Shown here piece by piece: positions 56,178-64,000 of a stretch of DNA of 64,000 bases. The translations under genes and the position numbers were made by a program. The notes below the pieces were generated by a model that made no database searches, was not told the origin of the DNA, and worked only from the letters and a program-made list of their open reading frames with translations. The stretch spans positions 1 through 64,000 of the forward strand of contig JARICA010000009.1 of assembly GCA_029264305.1 (NCBI GenBank), in the 5' to 3' direction. The stretch comes from Faecalimonas sp. (GTDB lineage: Bacteria > Bacillota > Clostridia > Lachnospirales > Lachnospiraceae). Position 1 is the stretch's first letter, and the number at the start of each line of letters is the position of its first letter.

Positions 56178-57053
56178 ATGACATATAGTCAGTTTGTTGC
56201 AGCCGTAAAAAAAGAATTAGAATGCAAGTTGGAGAAGAATACGAAGATAGATGTTCATATTGCATTGAAAAATAATAATACAGAAAGGAGAGGACTTGCT
56301 TTTGTAGAAGAAGGAATAAATATTTCCCCAACAATTTATTTAGAAGAAATATATAAAGAATTTCAAGAAGGAAAAAAATTGGATGAGATTGTGCAAGATA
56401 TTTTAGAAGTATATGGAAGTACAAGAGTTTCCCAAAAGTGGGAAATAGAAAGTCTAAATGATTTTGCAAAAACACGGAAAAAGATATTGTGTAAACTTAT
56501 TAATCAAGAAAAAAATAAAGAATTTTTAGAGGATACGCCATACATTTCCTTTTTAGATTTGGCGATTGTTTGCTATGTGTTAATCGAATTGAAGGAAAAT
56601 GGTATTGTGACAATGCCAGTGAAGTTTTCACAATTGGAAATGTGGGGGATTGAGGAAACAGAATTGTTTCAAGTAGCAAAAGAAAATGTTCAGAAACAGT
56701 TCCCTGCTGAATTACGCCAAATGAAAGAGGTTATTGCAGAAATGTTAGGGATAGATATGCCTCAAGATGATGAAGAGGTTATGTATGTACTTAGTAATGA
56801 TATACGAAGTTTTGGTGCGATTTGCATTATATATGATGGCATACTTGAATTGATTGGGGAAGAATTGAAAGAAAATTATTATATTATACCAAGCAGTATT
56901 CATGAGATGATAATTGTGCCAGAAAGTAAAGCGCCTAAAAAAGAAGAGATTGAAGAAATGGTAAAAGAAATAAATGAAACGCAAGTAGAGAATGAGGAAG
57001 TTTTATCAAATAATGTTTATTTCTATAATATTCAAGAAAAGAGAATGAGTTGA
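56178..57053 (+). CDS. DUF5688 family protein
   Basis: A 291-residue soluble protein with the N-terminal DUF5688 pattern: YSQFVAAVKKELECKL, TERRGLAFVEEGINISPTIYLEEIYKEFQEGKKLDEIVQDILEVY. Members are common and often multi-copy in Lachnospiraceae; function is unknown. The C terminus is acidic and helical. CAAGGAGGAG precedes the ATG. The downstream gap holds the tRNA gene. Confidence 0.85.
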   Translation: MTYSQFVAAVKKELECKLEKNTKIDVHIALKNNNTERRGLAFVEEGINISPTIYLEEIYKEFQEGKKLDEIVQDILEVYGSTRVSQKWEIESLNDFAKTRKKILCKLINQEKNKEFLEDTPYISFLDLAIVCYVLIELKENGIVTMPVKFSQLEMWGIEETELFQVAKENVQKQFPAELRQMKEVIAEMLGIDMPQDDEEVMYVLSNDIRSFGAICIIYDGILELIGEELKENYYIIPSSIHEMIIVPESKAPKKEEIEEMVKEINETQVENEEVLSNNVYFYNIQEKRMS

Positions 57054-57091
57054 TTCTTTACTTTTAAAAAAATATATGTTAAACTGAAAAA

Positions 57092-57114
57092 GCATTTGGG
57101 GTTAAACCAAATGC
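57092..57114 (+). repeat. Hairpin just upstream of tRNA-Arg
   Basis: GCATTTGG and CCAAATGC are perfect 8-bp arms with a GGTTAAA loop, ending 5 bases before the tRNA. No T-run follows. Confidence 0.7.
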
Positions 57115-57119
57115 AATAT

Positions 57120-57191
57120 GCATCTATAGCTCAGGGGATAGAGCAATGCCCTCCGGAGGCATGAGCGGCGGTTCGAATCCGCCTAGATGTG
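57120..57191 (+). tRNA. tRNA-Arg (anticodon CCG)
   Basis: A full cloverleaf can be drawn: acceptor GCATCTA/TAGATGT (one G-T pair), D arm GCTC/GAGC, anticodon arm ATGCC/GGCAT with loop CTCCGGA giving anticodon CCG, and T arm GCGGT-TCGAATC-CGCC. It reads CGG, a rare codon in this AT-rich genome. CCA is not encoded. It is followed by an intrinsic terminator at 57234. Confidence 0.95.
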
Positions 57192-57233
57192 TAGCTTAAT
57201 ATAATTTTTGAAAGCAGATTTGTATTCCTAAAG

Positions 57234-57265
57234 GGCTTTTGTGTTTATCACAAAAGTCTTTTTTT
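57234..57265 (+). terminator. Intrinsic terminator after tRNA-Arg
   Basis: GGCTTTTGTG pairs with CACAAAAGTC, TTTAT loop, followed by TTTTTTT. Confidence 0.9.
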
Positions 57266-57391
57266 ATATAAATGAAAAAAATAAAAATTTTGTTGATTTT
57301 TGTGAAAATAAGTTAAAGAATGCTTGATTTATTGTAATGTTCAGTATAAACTAGAGATAATTAATTAAACAGGAAGAGAGGGCACAACAAC

Positions 57392-58762
57392 ATGAGAAAT
57401 GAAAAACTTGACGAGAGAATGCTGGAATTAAAAGAGGATATTTTTACATCTATCCGTGAAAGTGTTGCAATTGAAAGTGTGAAAAGTGAAGCGAAGGAAA
57501 ATGCACCTTATGGTGAGGGGCCAAAGGCTGCATTGGATCATATACTTGCACTTGGTGAACGATTAGGATTCAAGACGGGCAATGTGGATAACAGAGTTGG
57601 TTGGATCGAATATGGTGAAGGTGAAGAAATGGTAGGTGTTTTAGGACACGTTGATATTGTACCATTAGGAGAAGGTTGGGATTATGACCCACTTGGATGT
57701 GAAGTGCATGACGGGAAAATGTTTGGTCGTGGAGTTTTAGATGATAAAGGGCCAACAATTGGGGCTGTTTATGCAATGAAAGCCATTAAAGATTTAGGCC
57801 TTCCGATTGATAGAAGAATTCGTGTAATGATTGGAACAGATGAAGAAAATGGTTCTTCATGTGTACAACATTATATTAAAGTAGGCGGAGAAAAACCAAC
57901 GATTGGATTTACTCCAGATGCAGAATATCCTGTAATTTTCTGTGAAAAAGGTCAAATTTTTTGGGAAGTAACAAAACAAGTTGAAAATCCTTCAACAGTA
58001 AGAGTGCTTTCTATTAAAGGAGGTACAGCAAAAAATGTTGTCACACCAAAATGCACAATGGTGGTAGAAGGAGATTTTGACTTCCCTGCATCAGAAAATA
58101 TTTCTGTGACAAAAGAAAATGGAAATACAGTGATTGTGTCTTCAGGAAAAGGAGCACATGGAAGCCTTCCACACTTAGGGAAAAATGCGGCAATTCAATT
58201 ATTTACTGCATTAAAAGAAAATGGAATTGACTTAGGTGGAGATTTACAGAAAATGATTGATTTTGTATTGGATAAAATCAATTTAGAAACAAAGGGAGAA
58301 ACATTAGGAGTATATTCTAATGATGAAGAAACAGGAGAAACATCAGTATGCTTTGGTGTTGTAGACTGTACAGAAGATAAATTGTTCTTTACATTAGATG
58401 TTCGTTATCCAAATAATTCGGATCATGAGAAAATGATAGAAACAATTAAAGCATCAGCGAAAGAGTATGGATTAACTGCAGAAGTAGAACAAACAGGAAA
58501 CCTTTTGTATGTATCTAAAGAATCTGAATTAGTACAGAAATTGATGAATGTGTATCGCGAATATACAGGAAGTAATGAAGAACCAATTGCAATTGGTGGT
58601 GGTACATATGCGAAAGCATTTGAAAACATGGTGGCATTTGGACCTATTTTCCCAGGTGATGATGATGTTATTCATCAGCCAAATGAATATGGGGAAATTG
58701 ATAAATTAATGAAATCATTTCAGATTGTTGCTACAGCAATGTATGAACTTGCTCAGAAATAA
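57392..58762 (+). CDS. pepV: Dipeptidase PepV
   Basis: A 456-residue M20-family dipeptidase, co-catalytic zinc. The metal ligands fit GHVDIVPLGEGWDYDPLG near 86, RGVLDDKGPTIGAVYAMKA near 115, GTDEENGSSCV near 150, FTPDAEYPVIFCEKGQI near 172, and the late IGGGTYAKAFENMVAFGPIFPGDDDVIHQPNEY near 400 contains the last histidine. PepV has an extra lid domain, matching the length. GAAGAGAGGG precedes the ATG. Monocistronic between two terminators. Confidence 0.94.
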   Translation: MRNEKLDERMLELKEDIFTSIRESVAIESVKSEAKENAPYGEGPKAALDHILALGERLGFKTGNVDNRVGWIEYGEGEEMVGVLGHVDIVPLGEGWDYDPLGCEVHDGKMFGRGVLDDKGPTIGAVYAMKAIKDLGLPIDRRIRVMIGTDEENGSSCVQHYIKVGGEKPTIGFTPDAEYPVIFCEKGQIFWEVTKQVENPSTVRVLSIKGGTAKNVVTPKCTMVVEGDFDFPASENISVTKENGNTVIVSSGKGAHGSLPHLGKNAAIQLFTALKENGIDLGGDLQKMIDFVLDKINLETKGETLGVYSNDEETGETSVCFGVVDCTEDKLFFTLDVRYPNNSDHEKMIETIKASAKEYGLTAEVEQTGNLLYVSKESELVQKLMNVYREYTGSNEEPIAIGGGTYAKAFENMVAFGPIFPGDDDVIHQPNEYGEIDKLMKSFQIVATAMYELAQK

Positions 58763-58771
58763 ATAAAAAAT

Positions 58772-58827
58772 ACCTTGCATTGATTAATTTTCCAAAAATG
58801 GAATGGAACAATGCAAGGTGTTTTTTT
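58772..58827. terminator. Bidirectional terminator
   Basis: ACCTTGCATTG and CAATGCAAGGT are perfect 11-bp arms with an inner ATTTTCC/GGAAT pairing, followed by GTTTTTTT. It lies between convergent pepV and nfo and touches the nfo stop. Confidence 0.92.
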
Positions 58828-59731
58828 ATTCGTTATCTTGAAGAATAGTATCTGCGATGTTGGGGCAAAAATCATTTGCTCGAAGCATTTCGATTTCATA
58901 TTTGTACGGTGCATAGGATTTCTTTGCTTTTGTTGGAGAGGGAATATACGGTGTTTCTAAAATTTTTGGAATATTGATAAAATCTTCATGATGTACAATA
59001 TATGAAATTGCATCGAAACCAATCTCTCCAAAACCTAAATTAGCATGTCGATCTTTTTTAGCACCAAGAACATTCTTACTGTCATTGATATGAAAAACAG
59101 CGATTTGGTCTTTGCCGATTAACTTGTCAAAATCTTGTATTACACCATCAAAATTGTTAACAATATCATAACCACTGTCATTTGTATGGCAAGTATCAAA
59201 ACAAACACGGAGTTTATCATTGTAGATTACTTTATCATAAATTTGGGCAAGTTCCTCAAATGTTCTTCCGATCTCAGTTCCTTTTCCAGCCATTGTTTCA
59301 AGGGCAATATTGCAACTAATATCTTTTGTTAACACTTCATTAATTCCCCTAGCGATTTGTTCTATACCTGCTTCTGTTCCAGCACCTACATGGGCACCTG
59401 GATGTAAAATTAAAGTATTACTTTTACAAGCAGTTGCACGTTCCAATTCTAAACGAAGAAAATCTACTGCAAGTTCAAACGTCTCTGGTTTGATCGTGTT
59501 CGCAAGGTTGATAATATAAGGTGCATGTACGACAATTTCATGAATCCCGTGTTCTTTCATATATGCCCATGCTGGTTCAATATTTAATTCGGAAATTTCT
59601 TTTCGTTTTGTATTTTGTGGTGCACCTGTGTAAAACATAAAAGTATTTGCTCCATAAGAAACGGCTTCTTTAGCGGAGCCGAGTAACATTTCTTTTCCAC
59701 TCATTCCTACATGAGAACCTATTTTTAACAT
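58826..59731 (-). CDS. nfo: Endonuclease IV
   Basis: Apurinic/apyrimidinic endonuclease of base excision repair. The 301-residue TIM-barrel protein shows the zinc ligands in [11 protein letters not shown] near 61, [16 protein letters not shown] near 106, [13 protein letters not shown] near 142, [13 protein letters not shown] near 176 and [26 protein letters not shown] near 213. GGAT upstream is a weak ribosome site before the ATG. It is 16 bases from the flavin reductase-rubredoxin gene, which precedes it, so the two may share a transcript. Confidence 0.96.
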   Translation of the reverse strand: MLKIGSHVGMSGKEMLLGSAKEAVSYGANTFMFYTGAPQNTKRKEISELNIEPAWAYMKEHGIHEIVVHAPYIINLANTIKPETFELAVDFLRLELERATACKSNTLILHPGAHVGAGTEAGIEQIARGINEVLTKDISCNIALETMAGKGTEIGRTFEELAQIYDKVIYNDKLRVCFDTCHTNDSGYDIVNNFDGVIQDFDKLIGKDQIAVFHINDSKNVLGAKKDRHANLGFGEIGFDAISYIVHHEDFINIPKILETPYIPSPTKAKKSYAPYKYEIEMLRANDFCPNIADTILQDNE

Positions 59732-59747
59732 AGTATATCCTTTCTGA

Positions 59748-60386
59748 TTATTTATAAATAAAGTTTTCTTTAGTTACTTTGCAAATAGGACATTGATATG
59801 TATCTGGCAATTCTTCAAAAGGAGTGTCTCCATCATAAATATATCCACATACGTTACAAATCCAATGTTTATTGGAAGAAGTAGAATCTTCGTCTATATA
59901 AGTTGGAGCAGTTTTTGGGCTTTTTCCTTTAATGACTTGATGGTAATAAGAATAAGTCATCGGAATTTCGGTATTTATTACGTCTCCATCTATAACTTCA
60001 CCAAGAAAAACGGTGTGAGTAGAGGTTTCCATTGTATTTATTACTTTACAGATGATATATCCACAGCAGTTGTTAGGGATAGGAAGTCCTGCCTGTGTTT
60101 GAAAAGGAATATTTTCAAATTTATTGATATCTTTTCCAGATTGAAAGCCGAATTGTCCGATTAGGTCAGGGGAAGTGTTTTGCGATAAAATAGAAACAGC
60201 AAATTGGCCAGATTGACTGATGCAAAAATTAGTAAAGTTATCATGATTTATACTGATAGCGATAGTTGCAGGACTGGAAGTGATTTGCATGACACTATTT
60301 GCAATGCAACCAGTTGGTCGTTCTCCGTCTAAAGAAGATACAAGGTAAACTCCATAAGAGAAGTTGCGAAATACATTTTTATTCAT
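59748..60386 (-). CDS. Flavin reductase-rubredoxin fusion (high molecular weight rubredoxin)
   Basis: A 212-residue two-domain protein. The N-terminal FMN-binding flavin reductase domain (about 1-155) shows [30 protein letters not shown] and [11 protein letters not shown]. The C-terminal rubredoxin (about 172-212) has both CxxC pairs in [12 protein letters not shown] and [13 protein letters not shown]. In Moorella such Hrb proteins reduce flavodiiron oxygen/NO reductases, so this is probably part of oxygen defence. AAGGAGGATTATT precedes the ATG. A 19-bp palindrome lies directly upstream at 60413-60431. Confidence 0.93.
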   Translation of the reverse strand: MNKNVFRNFSYGVYLVSSLDGERPTGCIANSVMQITSSPATIAISINHDNFTNFCISQSGQFAVSILSQNTSPDLIGQFGFQSGKDINKFENIPFQTQAGLPIPNNCCGYIICKVINTMETSTHTVFLGEVIDGDVINTEIPMTYSYYHQVIKGKSPKTAPTYIDEDSTSSNKHWICNVCGYIYDGDTPFEELPDTYQCPICKVTKENFIYK

Positions 60387-60412
60387 AATAATCCTCCTTA
60401 ATAATAGTAATT

Positions 60413-60431
60413 GTTACTGATATAGTAACAT
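60413..60431. promoter_or_regulatory. 19-bp palindrome upstream of the rubredoxin fusion
   Basis: TGTTACT and AGTAACA are exact reverse complements around GATAT. It is 27 bases before the minus-strand start, in the divergent gap with argS. A likely operator for a redox- or stress-responsive repressor; identity unknown. Confidence 0.6.
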
Positions 60432-60568
60432 AGATACGATAAAAAAGCAAGAAAGGTTTTAAAAATATATGGTTGTTGTTCATTACCTCATATGATAAAA
60501 TATACAAAGTATAACAAGTATTACTTACTATATATATAGTAGAAGAGTTACATATACAAGGAGGCACT

Positions 60569-62335
60569 ATGAAGAAGATAGCAGATATTATTAGTGAAGA
60601 ATTAGAAAAGGCTTTTGAGGAATCGGGCTATGAAGCAAAATTTGGGAAGGTAACTTTATCAAACCGCCCTGATTTATGTGAATACCAATGTAATGGTGCA
60701 ATGGCTGCGGCAAAAGCATATAAAAAAGCGCCGATTATGATTGCGGGAGATGTTGTTGAAAAATTGCAAAACAGTAGAGCAATTTCTGATGTAGAAGCGG
60801 TTAATCCAGGGTTTATTAATATTAAATTGAGTGAACAGTTTGTTGCGGATTACTTAAATGAAATGAGTGAAGAGGAACATTTGGGATTAGAGCAGAAAGC
60901 AGAGCCTAAAACGATTGTAATTGATTACGGCGGAGCAAATGTAGCAAAGCCATTGCATGTAGGTCATCTTCGCACAGCGATTATTGGTGAAAGTGTTAAA
61001 CGTATTGCACGGTTTATGGGAGATAAAGTTATAGGCGATGTTCATTTGGGTGATTGGGGATACCAAATGGGGTTGATTATTACAGAATTGAAGAAACGAA
61101 AACCAGAACTTCCATATTTTGATGAAGAATTTGCAGGAGAATATCCAGAAGAAGCACCATTTACAATTGATGAATTAGAAGAAATTTATCCAACAGCAAG
61201 CGCTTATGCAAAAGAACATGATGATTACAAAGAAGAAGCTCTTCAGGCCACATATTTATTACAAAATGGTCATAAAGGATATACAGCAATATGGAAACAT
61301 ATTATGCGTGTGTCAGTTGCAGATTTAAAGAAAAACTATGCGAATTTAAATGTGGATTTTGATCTTTGGAAAGGAGAGTCTGATGCACAACCATATATTC
61401 CTGAGATGGTAGAATATTTGAAAAAAGAAAATTATGCAAGATATGATGATGGGGCATTGGTAATTGATGTTAAAGAAGAGACGGATACAAAGGAAATTCC
61501 ACCATGTATGATATTGAAATCTGATGGAGCTTCATTATATGGAACCACAGATCTAGCAACTTTAATTGAACGTGAAAAATTATATAATCCAGATGAAGTT
61601 ATTTATGTTGTGGATAAACGTCAAGAATTACACTTTGTACAAGTGTTTAGAAGTGCAAGAAAAACACATATTGTGAAAGAAGATACAAAACTTACATTTA
61701 TTGGTTTTGGAACAATGAATGGTAAAGATGGAAAACCATTTAAAACAAGAGAAGGAGGCGTTATGCGCCTTGAAAATCTTATCGGTGATATTGAAGAAAG
61801 AATGTATGGGAAAATCATGGAAAACCGTGCTATTGAGGAAGAAGAAGCAAGAAAAATAGCTAAAATTGTTGGTTTGTCTGCGATTAAATATGGAGATTTA
61901 TCAAATCAGGCTTCGAAAGACTATGTGTTTGATATAGATAGATTTACTTCTTTTGAAGGAAATACTGGACCATATATTTTATATACAATTGTGCGTATTA
62001 AATCGATTCTTGCAAAATATGCGGAGACAAAGACAAGTCCGATAAGAGCAGTTGTAAAAAAAGCAGTGTCAGATAGTGAAAAAGCATTGATGCTTGAAAT
62101 AACAAAATTTAATTCTGTGATTGAAAATGCATATGAAGAGAAAGCACCTCATAAAATTTGCGCATATGTATATGAATTAGCAAATGCGTTTAATCGTTTT
62201 TATCATGAAACAAAAATTCTTGCAGAAGAGAATGAAGAAAGACAAAAGAGTTTTATTTCTATGTTACTTTTAACAAAAGAAATATTTGAGGCGTGTATTG
62301 ATATGCTTGGATTTGAAGCTCCAGAAAGGATGTAA
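60569..62335 (+). CDS. argS: Arginine-tRNA ligase
   Basis: A 588-residue class I synthetase. The N-terminal additional domain (about 1-105), the HIGH motif as HVGH in ANVAKPLHVGHLRTAIIGE near 129-147, DWGYQMG near 168, and the C-terminal anticodon-binding helical domain (about 450-588, EKAPHKICAYVYELANAFNRFYHE) are all present. A KMSK signature is not clear, as in many ArgRS. Start is ATG 60569 after AAGGAGGC. alaX follows by 2 bases, so they are one operon. A tRNA-Arg lies 3.4 kb upstream. Confidence 0.96.
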   Translation: MKKIADIISEELEKAFEESGYEAKFGKVTLSNRPDLCEYQCNGAMAAAKAYKKAPIMIAGDVVEKLQNSRAISDVEAVNPGFINIKLSEQFVADYLNEMSEEEHLGLEQKAEPKTIVIDYGGANVAKPLHVGHLRTAIIGESVKRIARFMGDKVIGDVHLGDWGYQMGLIITELKKRKPELPYFDEEFAGEYPEEAPFTIDELEEIYPTASAYAKEHDDYKEEALQATYLLQNGHKGYTAIWKHIMRVSVADLKKNYANLNVDFDLWKGESDAQPYIPEMVEYLKKENYARYDDGALVIDVKEETDTKEIPPCMILKSDGASLYGTTDLATLIEREKLYNPDEVIYVVDKRQELHFVQVFRSARKTHIVKEDTKLTFIGFGTMNGKDGKPFKTREGGVMRLENLIGDIEERMYGKIMENRAIEEEEARKIAKIVGLSAIKYGDLSNQASKDYVFDIDRFTSFEGNTGPYILYTIVRIKSILAKYAETKTSPIRAVVKKAVSDSEKALMLEITKFNSVIENAYEEKAPHKICAYVYELANAFNRFYHETKILAEENEERQKSFISMLLLTKEIFEACIDMLGFEAPERM

Positions 62336-62337
62336 AA

Positions 62338-63501
62338 ATGACAGAAAAGTTATTTTATCAAGATAGTCATTTGGCAAAGTTCATAGCAACGGTAGAATCC
62401 TGTGAGCAAGAGGGAAAATATTACAAGGTAGTTCTTAATAGGACTGCCTTTTTTTCTGAGGGTGGTGGACAAAAGTCAGACACAGGATTTCTTGATGGAG
62501 TTAGAGTTTTTGATGTTCAAGAAAAAGATGGCATACTTTATCATATGACAGAAGAACCCTTAGAGGTGGGAAAAGATATAACAGGGGAAATTGATTGGAA
62601 AGAGAGATTTTCTAAAATGCAACAGCATTCGGGAGAACATATTGTATCTGGGCTGATTCATCAGAAGTATGGGTATAATAATGTTGGATTTCATTTGGGA
62701 AAAGATGTGGTTACAATGGATTTTGATGGGATTCTCACAAAAGATCAATTGAAACAAATAGAGTTTTTAGCAAATGAAGGTGTTGCAAAAAATTTAGACA
62801 TTCAAGTTGATTATCCAACAGAGGAACAATTACATAAAATTTCATATCGTAGTAAAATAGAGATTAAAGGACAAATTCGTATAGTTACAATAAAAGGATA
62901 TGATGTTTGTGCTTGTTGTGCACCACACGTAAAAAAAACAGGAGAAATAGGTCTGATAAAACTAACAAATATACAAAATTATAAAGGTGGTGTAAGAATC
63001 AATATGCTCTGTGGTTTTAGAGCATTGGCAGATTATAATGAAAAAGAAATGAGTGTGAAGAAGGTTTCTGTTGCAATGTCGGCAAAAGAAACGGAAATAG
63101 TCGAAGCTGTAGAACAGTTAAAAGAAGAAAAAGTACAATTAAAAGCTGAAATTGCGTTATTGCAGGATAAATTGTTAAAAAGCAAAGCAAGTCAAATTGC
63201 AGAAAAACAAGAAAGAGTATGCTTGTTTGAATCAGAATTAGAAGGTAACGCACCTAGAGAATTAGTTAATTTGCTATTAGAAAAAGAAATTAAAATTTGT
63301 TGTATATTTTTCGGAAATGATAAAGAGAACTATCGTTATGTAATAGGAAGCCATTATGTTGATACTCGACCAATTGCAAAAAGTTTAAATGAAAAATTTG
63401 GTGGTAGAGGTGGAGGAAAGTCGGAAATGGTACAAGGGTCATTAACGGGAACAAAAGAAGAGATTTATGAATTTTTCACCTATGATTTATTTGAAAAATA
63501 A
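62338..63501 (+). CDS. Alanyl-tRNA editing protein AlaX (long form)
   Basis: A 387-residue freestanding homologue of the alanyl-tRNA synthetase editing domain, which hydrolyses Ser-tRNA(Ala). The beta-barrel start with NRTAFFSEGGGQKSDTG near 34, HxxxH in MQQHSGEHIVSGL near 95, and CACCAPHV near 191 (second zinc pair) are present. A coiled coil (about 245-285) is followed by a DHHA1-type domain with GGRGGGKSEMVQGS near 359. The DHHA1 part marks the long AlaX-L group. It follows argS directly, ahead of a CPBP-type gene. Confidence 0.92.
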   Translation: MTEKLFYQDSHLAKFIATVESCEQEGKYYKVVLNRTAFFSEGGGQKSDTGFLDGVRVFDVQEKDGILYHMTEEPLEVGKDITGEIDWKERFSKMQQHSGEHIVSGLIHQKYGYNNVGFHLGKDVVTMDFDGILTKDQLKQIEFLANEGVAKNLDIQVDYPTEEQLHKISYRSKIEIKGQIRIVTIKGYDVCACCAPHVKKTGEIGLIKLTNIQNYKGGVRINMLCGFRALADYNEKEMSVKKVSVAMSAKETEIVEAVEQLKEEKVQLKAEIALLQDKLLKSKASQIAEKQERVCLFESELEGNAPRELVNLLLEKEIKICCIFFGNDKENYRYVIGSHYVDTRPIAKSLNEKFGGRGGGKSEMVQGSLTGTKEEIYEFFTYDLFEK

Positions 63502-63527
63502 GTGGAGAAGAAAGGGAGGAAAGAGAT

Positions 63528-64000
63528 ATGGAGAGAAAAAGAAAAATCGGAGTATTTGCCATAATTTCTCCGTTTTTAGTGTATTATGCTGTGTCGCTTG
63601 TTGTGGAAGTAATCGTATCAATTTTCATTATGGTTCCTCAAATGCAAAAGAGTAGTACATTAAATGTAGAAGAAACTGCAAGTTATGTGATGAATGTATT
63701 TATGTCTCATTTGACTTTAATTACTTCTGCAGTAGCACTTTTTGTTATTCCGTTTTTTTGGTTGATGTATAAAAAAGATTCTACTTACAAAAAAGCGTTG
63801 GGAATTGTCGAAGAAGAAAAAGCTCCTATATGGAAATATGCAGTTATAATTGGTTTGGCGATTGTATCTTGTATCGGAATGAATAACTTAATTGTTCTTG
63901 GAAATGTAGCAGCGTATAGTGGAGCATACGAAGAAATAGCAACGGCATTATATAAAGAGAACTTCTGGACGCAGATTATTGGATTGGGAATTTTAGTTCC
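63528..64000 (+). CDS. CPBP-type intramembrane protease, N-terminal part
   Basis: The gene is cut by the right edge. The 157 visible codons encode a multi-helix membrane protein (helices about 8-32, 62-82, 102-124, 145 onward) with KKALGIVEEEKAPIWKY and the segment IIGLGILV at the edge, just where CPBP/CAAX-like proteases usually have the glutamate-rich EExxxR motif. That motif lies outside the window, so catalytic status is unknown. GGGAGGAAAG precedes the ATG. A second frame open at 63467-63655 overlaps its start but is a shadow. Confidence 0.75.
   Translation, partial: MERKRKIGVFAIISPFLVYYAVSLVVEVIVSIFIMVPQMQKSSTLNVEETASYVMNVFMSHLTLITSAVALFVIPFFWLMYKKDSTYKKALGIVEEEKAPIWKYAVIIGLAIVSCIGMNNLIVLGNVAAYSGAYEEIATALYKENFWTQIIGLGILV

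Noticed and set aside
60432-60568. T-box leader upstream of argS
   Set aside because: The leader is too short and lacks the T-box sequence and a terminator/antiterminator pair.
63467-63655. Frame of 62 codons overlapping alaX end and the CPBP start
   Set aside because: The true gene starts at 63528 behind GGGAGGAAAG in another frame and reads as membrane helices; this one is a shadow.

Overview
The window is an AT-rich Bacillota chromosome segment. It most resembles a spore-forming anaerobe of the Lachnospiraceae/Clostridia: SigK, CodY, HrcA/CIRCE-controlled groESL, two RNA-metabolism clusters in clostridial order, a rubredoxin fusion, strong AAGGAGG-type ribosome sites and heavy AGA/GAA/AAA codon use. 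The family assignment is an inference from gene content; no 16S gene is present.

Region 1 (1-about 8280) is the right-hand part of an integrated mobile element. It opens with the end of a type I restriction-modification locus: an hsdS specificity gene interrupted by 12 tandem AGAC units, then hsdR. After a 630-base non-coding stretch with long inverted repeats comes a module of replication initiator A, DnaC-like ATPase, TnpW and a large serine recombinase of the TnpX type. The recombinase stop codon lies inside a disrupted ABC-transporter substrate-binding protein gene, so the element/chromosome junction is near 8276-8284. The AGAC count decides whether the two halves of HsdS are joined: at 12 units the first half stops just after the repeat, while 13 (or 10) units would fuse both halves in frame. 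This is the most interesting signal in the window, a phase-variable DNA-methylation specificity switch that appears to travel on a serine-recombinase element.

Region 2 (8.3-17.3 kb) is chromosomal: a TrpR-like YerC regulator, PHP hydrolase and DUF1836 protein on the minus strand, then a small membrane-protein/nicotinamidase operon, pcrA, an acidic membrane peptide, pgsA and rlmD. Region 3 (17.3-21.8 kb) is accessory in character, with a lipoprotein, small AT-rich membrane proteins, a probable coding remnant, two unknown soluble proteins and a divergent RsmH-like methyltransferase.

Region 4 (21.8-32.6 kb) holds sbcDC, a FliB-like Cys-rich protein without flagellar neighbours, a cysteine desulfidase-family protein, prmA-rsmE, a cysteine desulfurase paired with thiI, and a small HPr-like protein lacking the phosphorylatable histidine. 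Region 5 (32.7-39.8 kb) is a conserved RNA cluster: mtaB, ireB, ruvX, a DUF1292 gene, a Fur-family regulator, RNase J, and trmR/trhP-like tRNA U34 modification genes, facing an uninterrupted sigK.

Region 6 (39.9-55 kb) has two membrane-anchored unknown proteins, comM-dprA-topA-codY, groESL with a perfect CIRCE operator, guaB, a cell-wall amidase, a fructokinase, yqeG and efp. Region 7 (55-64 kb) contains a DUF3862-like zinc-ribbon membrane protein, a DUF5688 protein, tRNA-Arg(CCG), pepV, nfo, a flavin reductase-rubredoxin fusion, argS, an AlaX-type editing protein and the start of a CPBP-type membrane protease. Most genes run on the plus strand and many are separated by clear intrinsic terminators.
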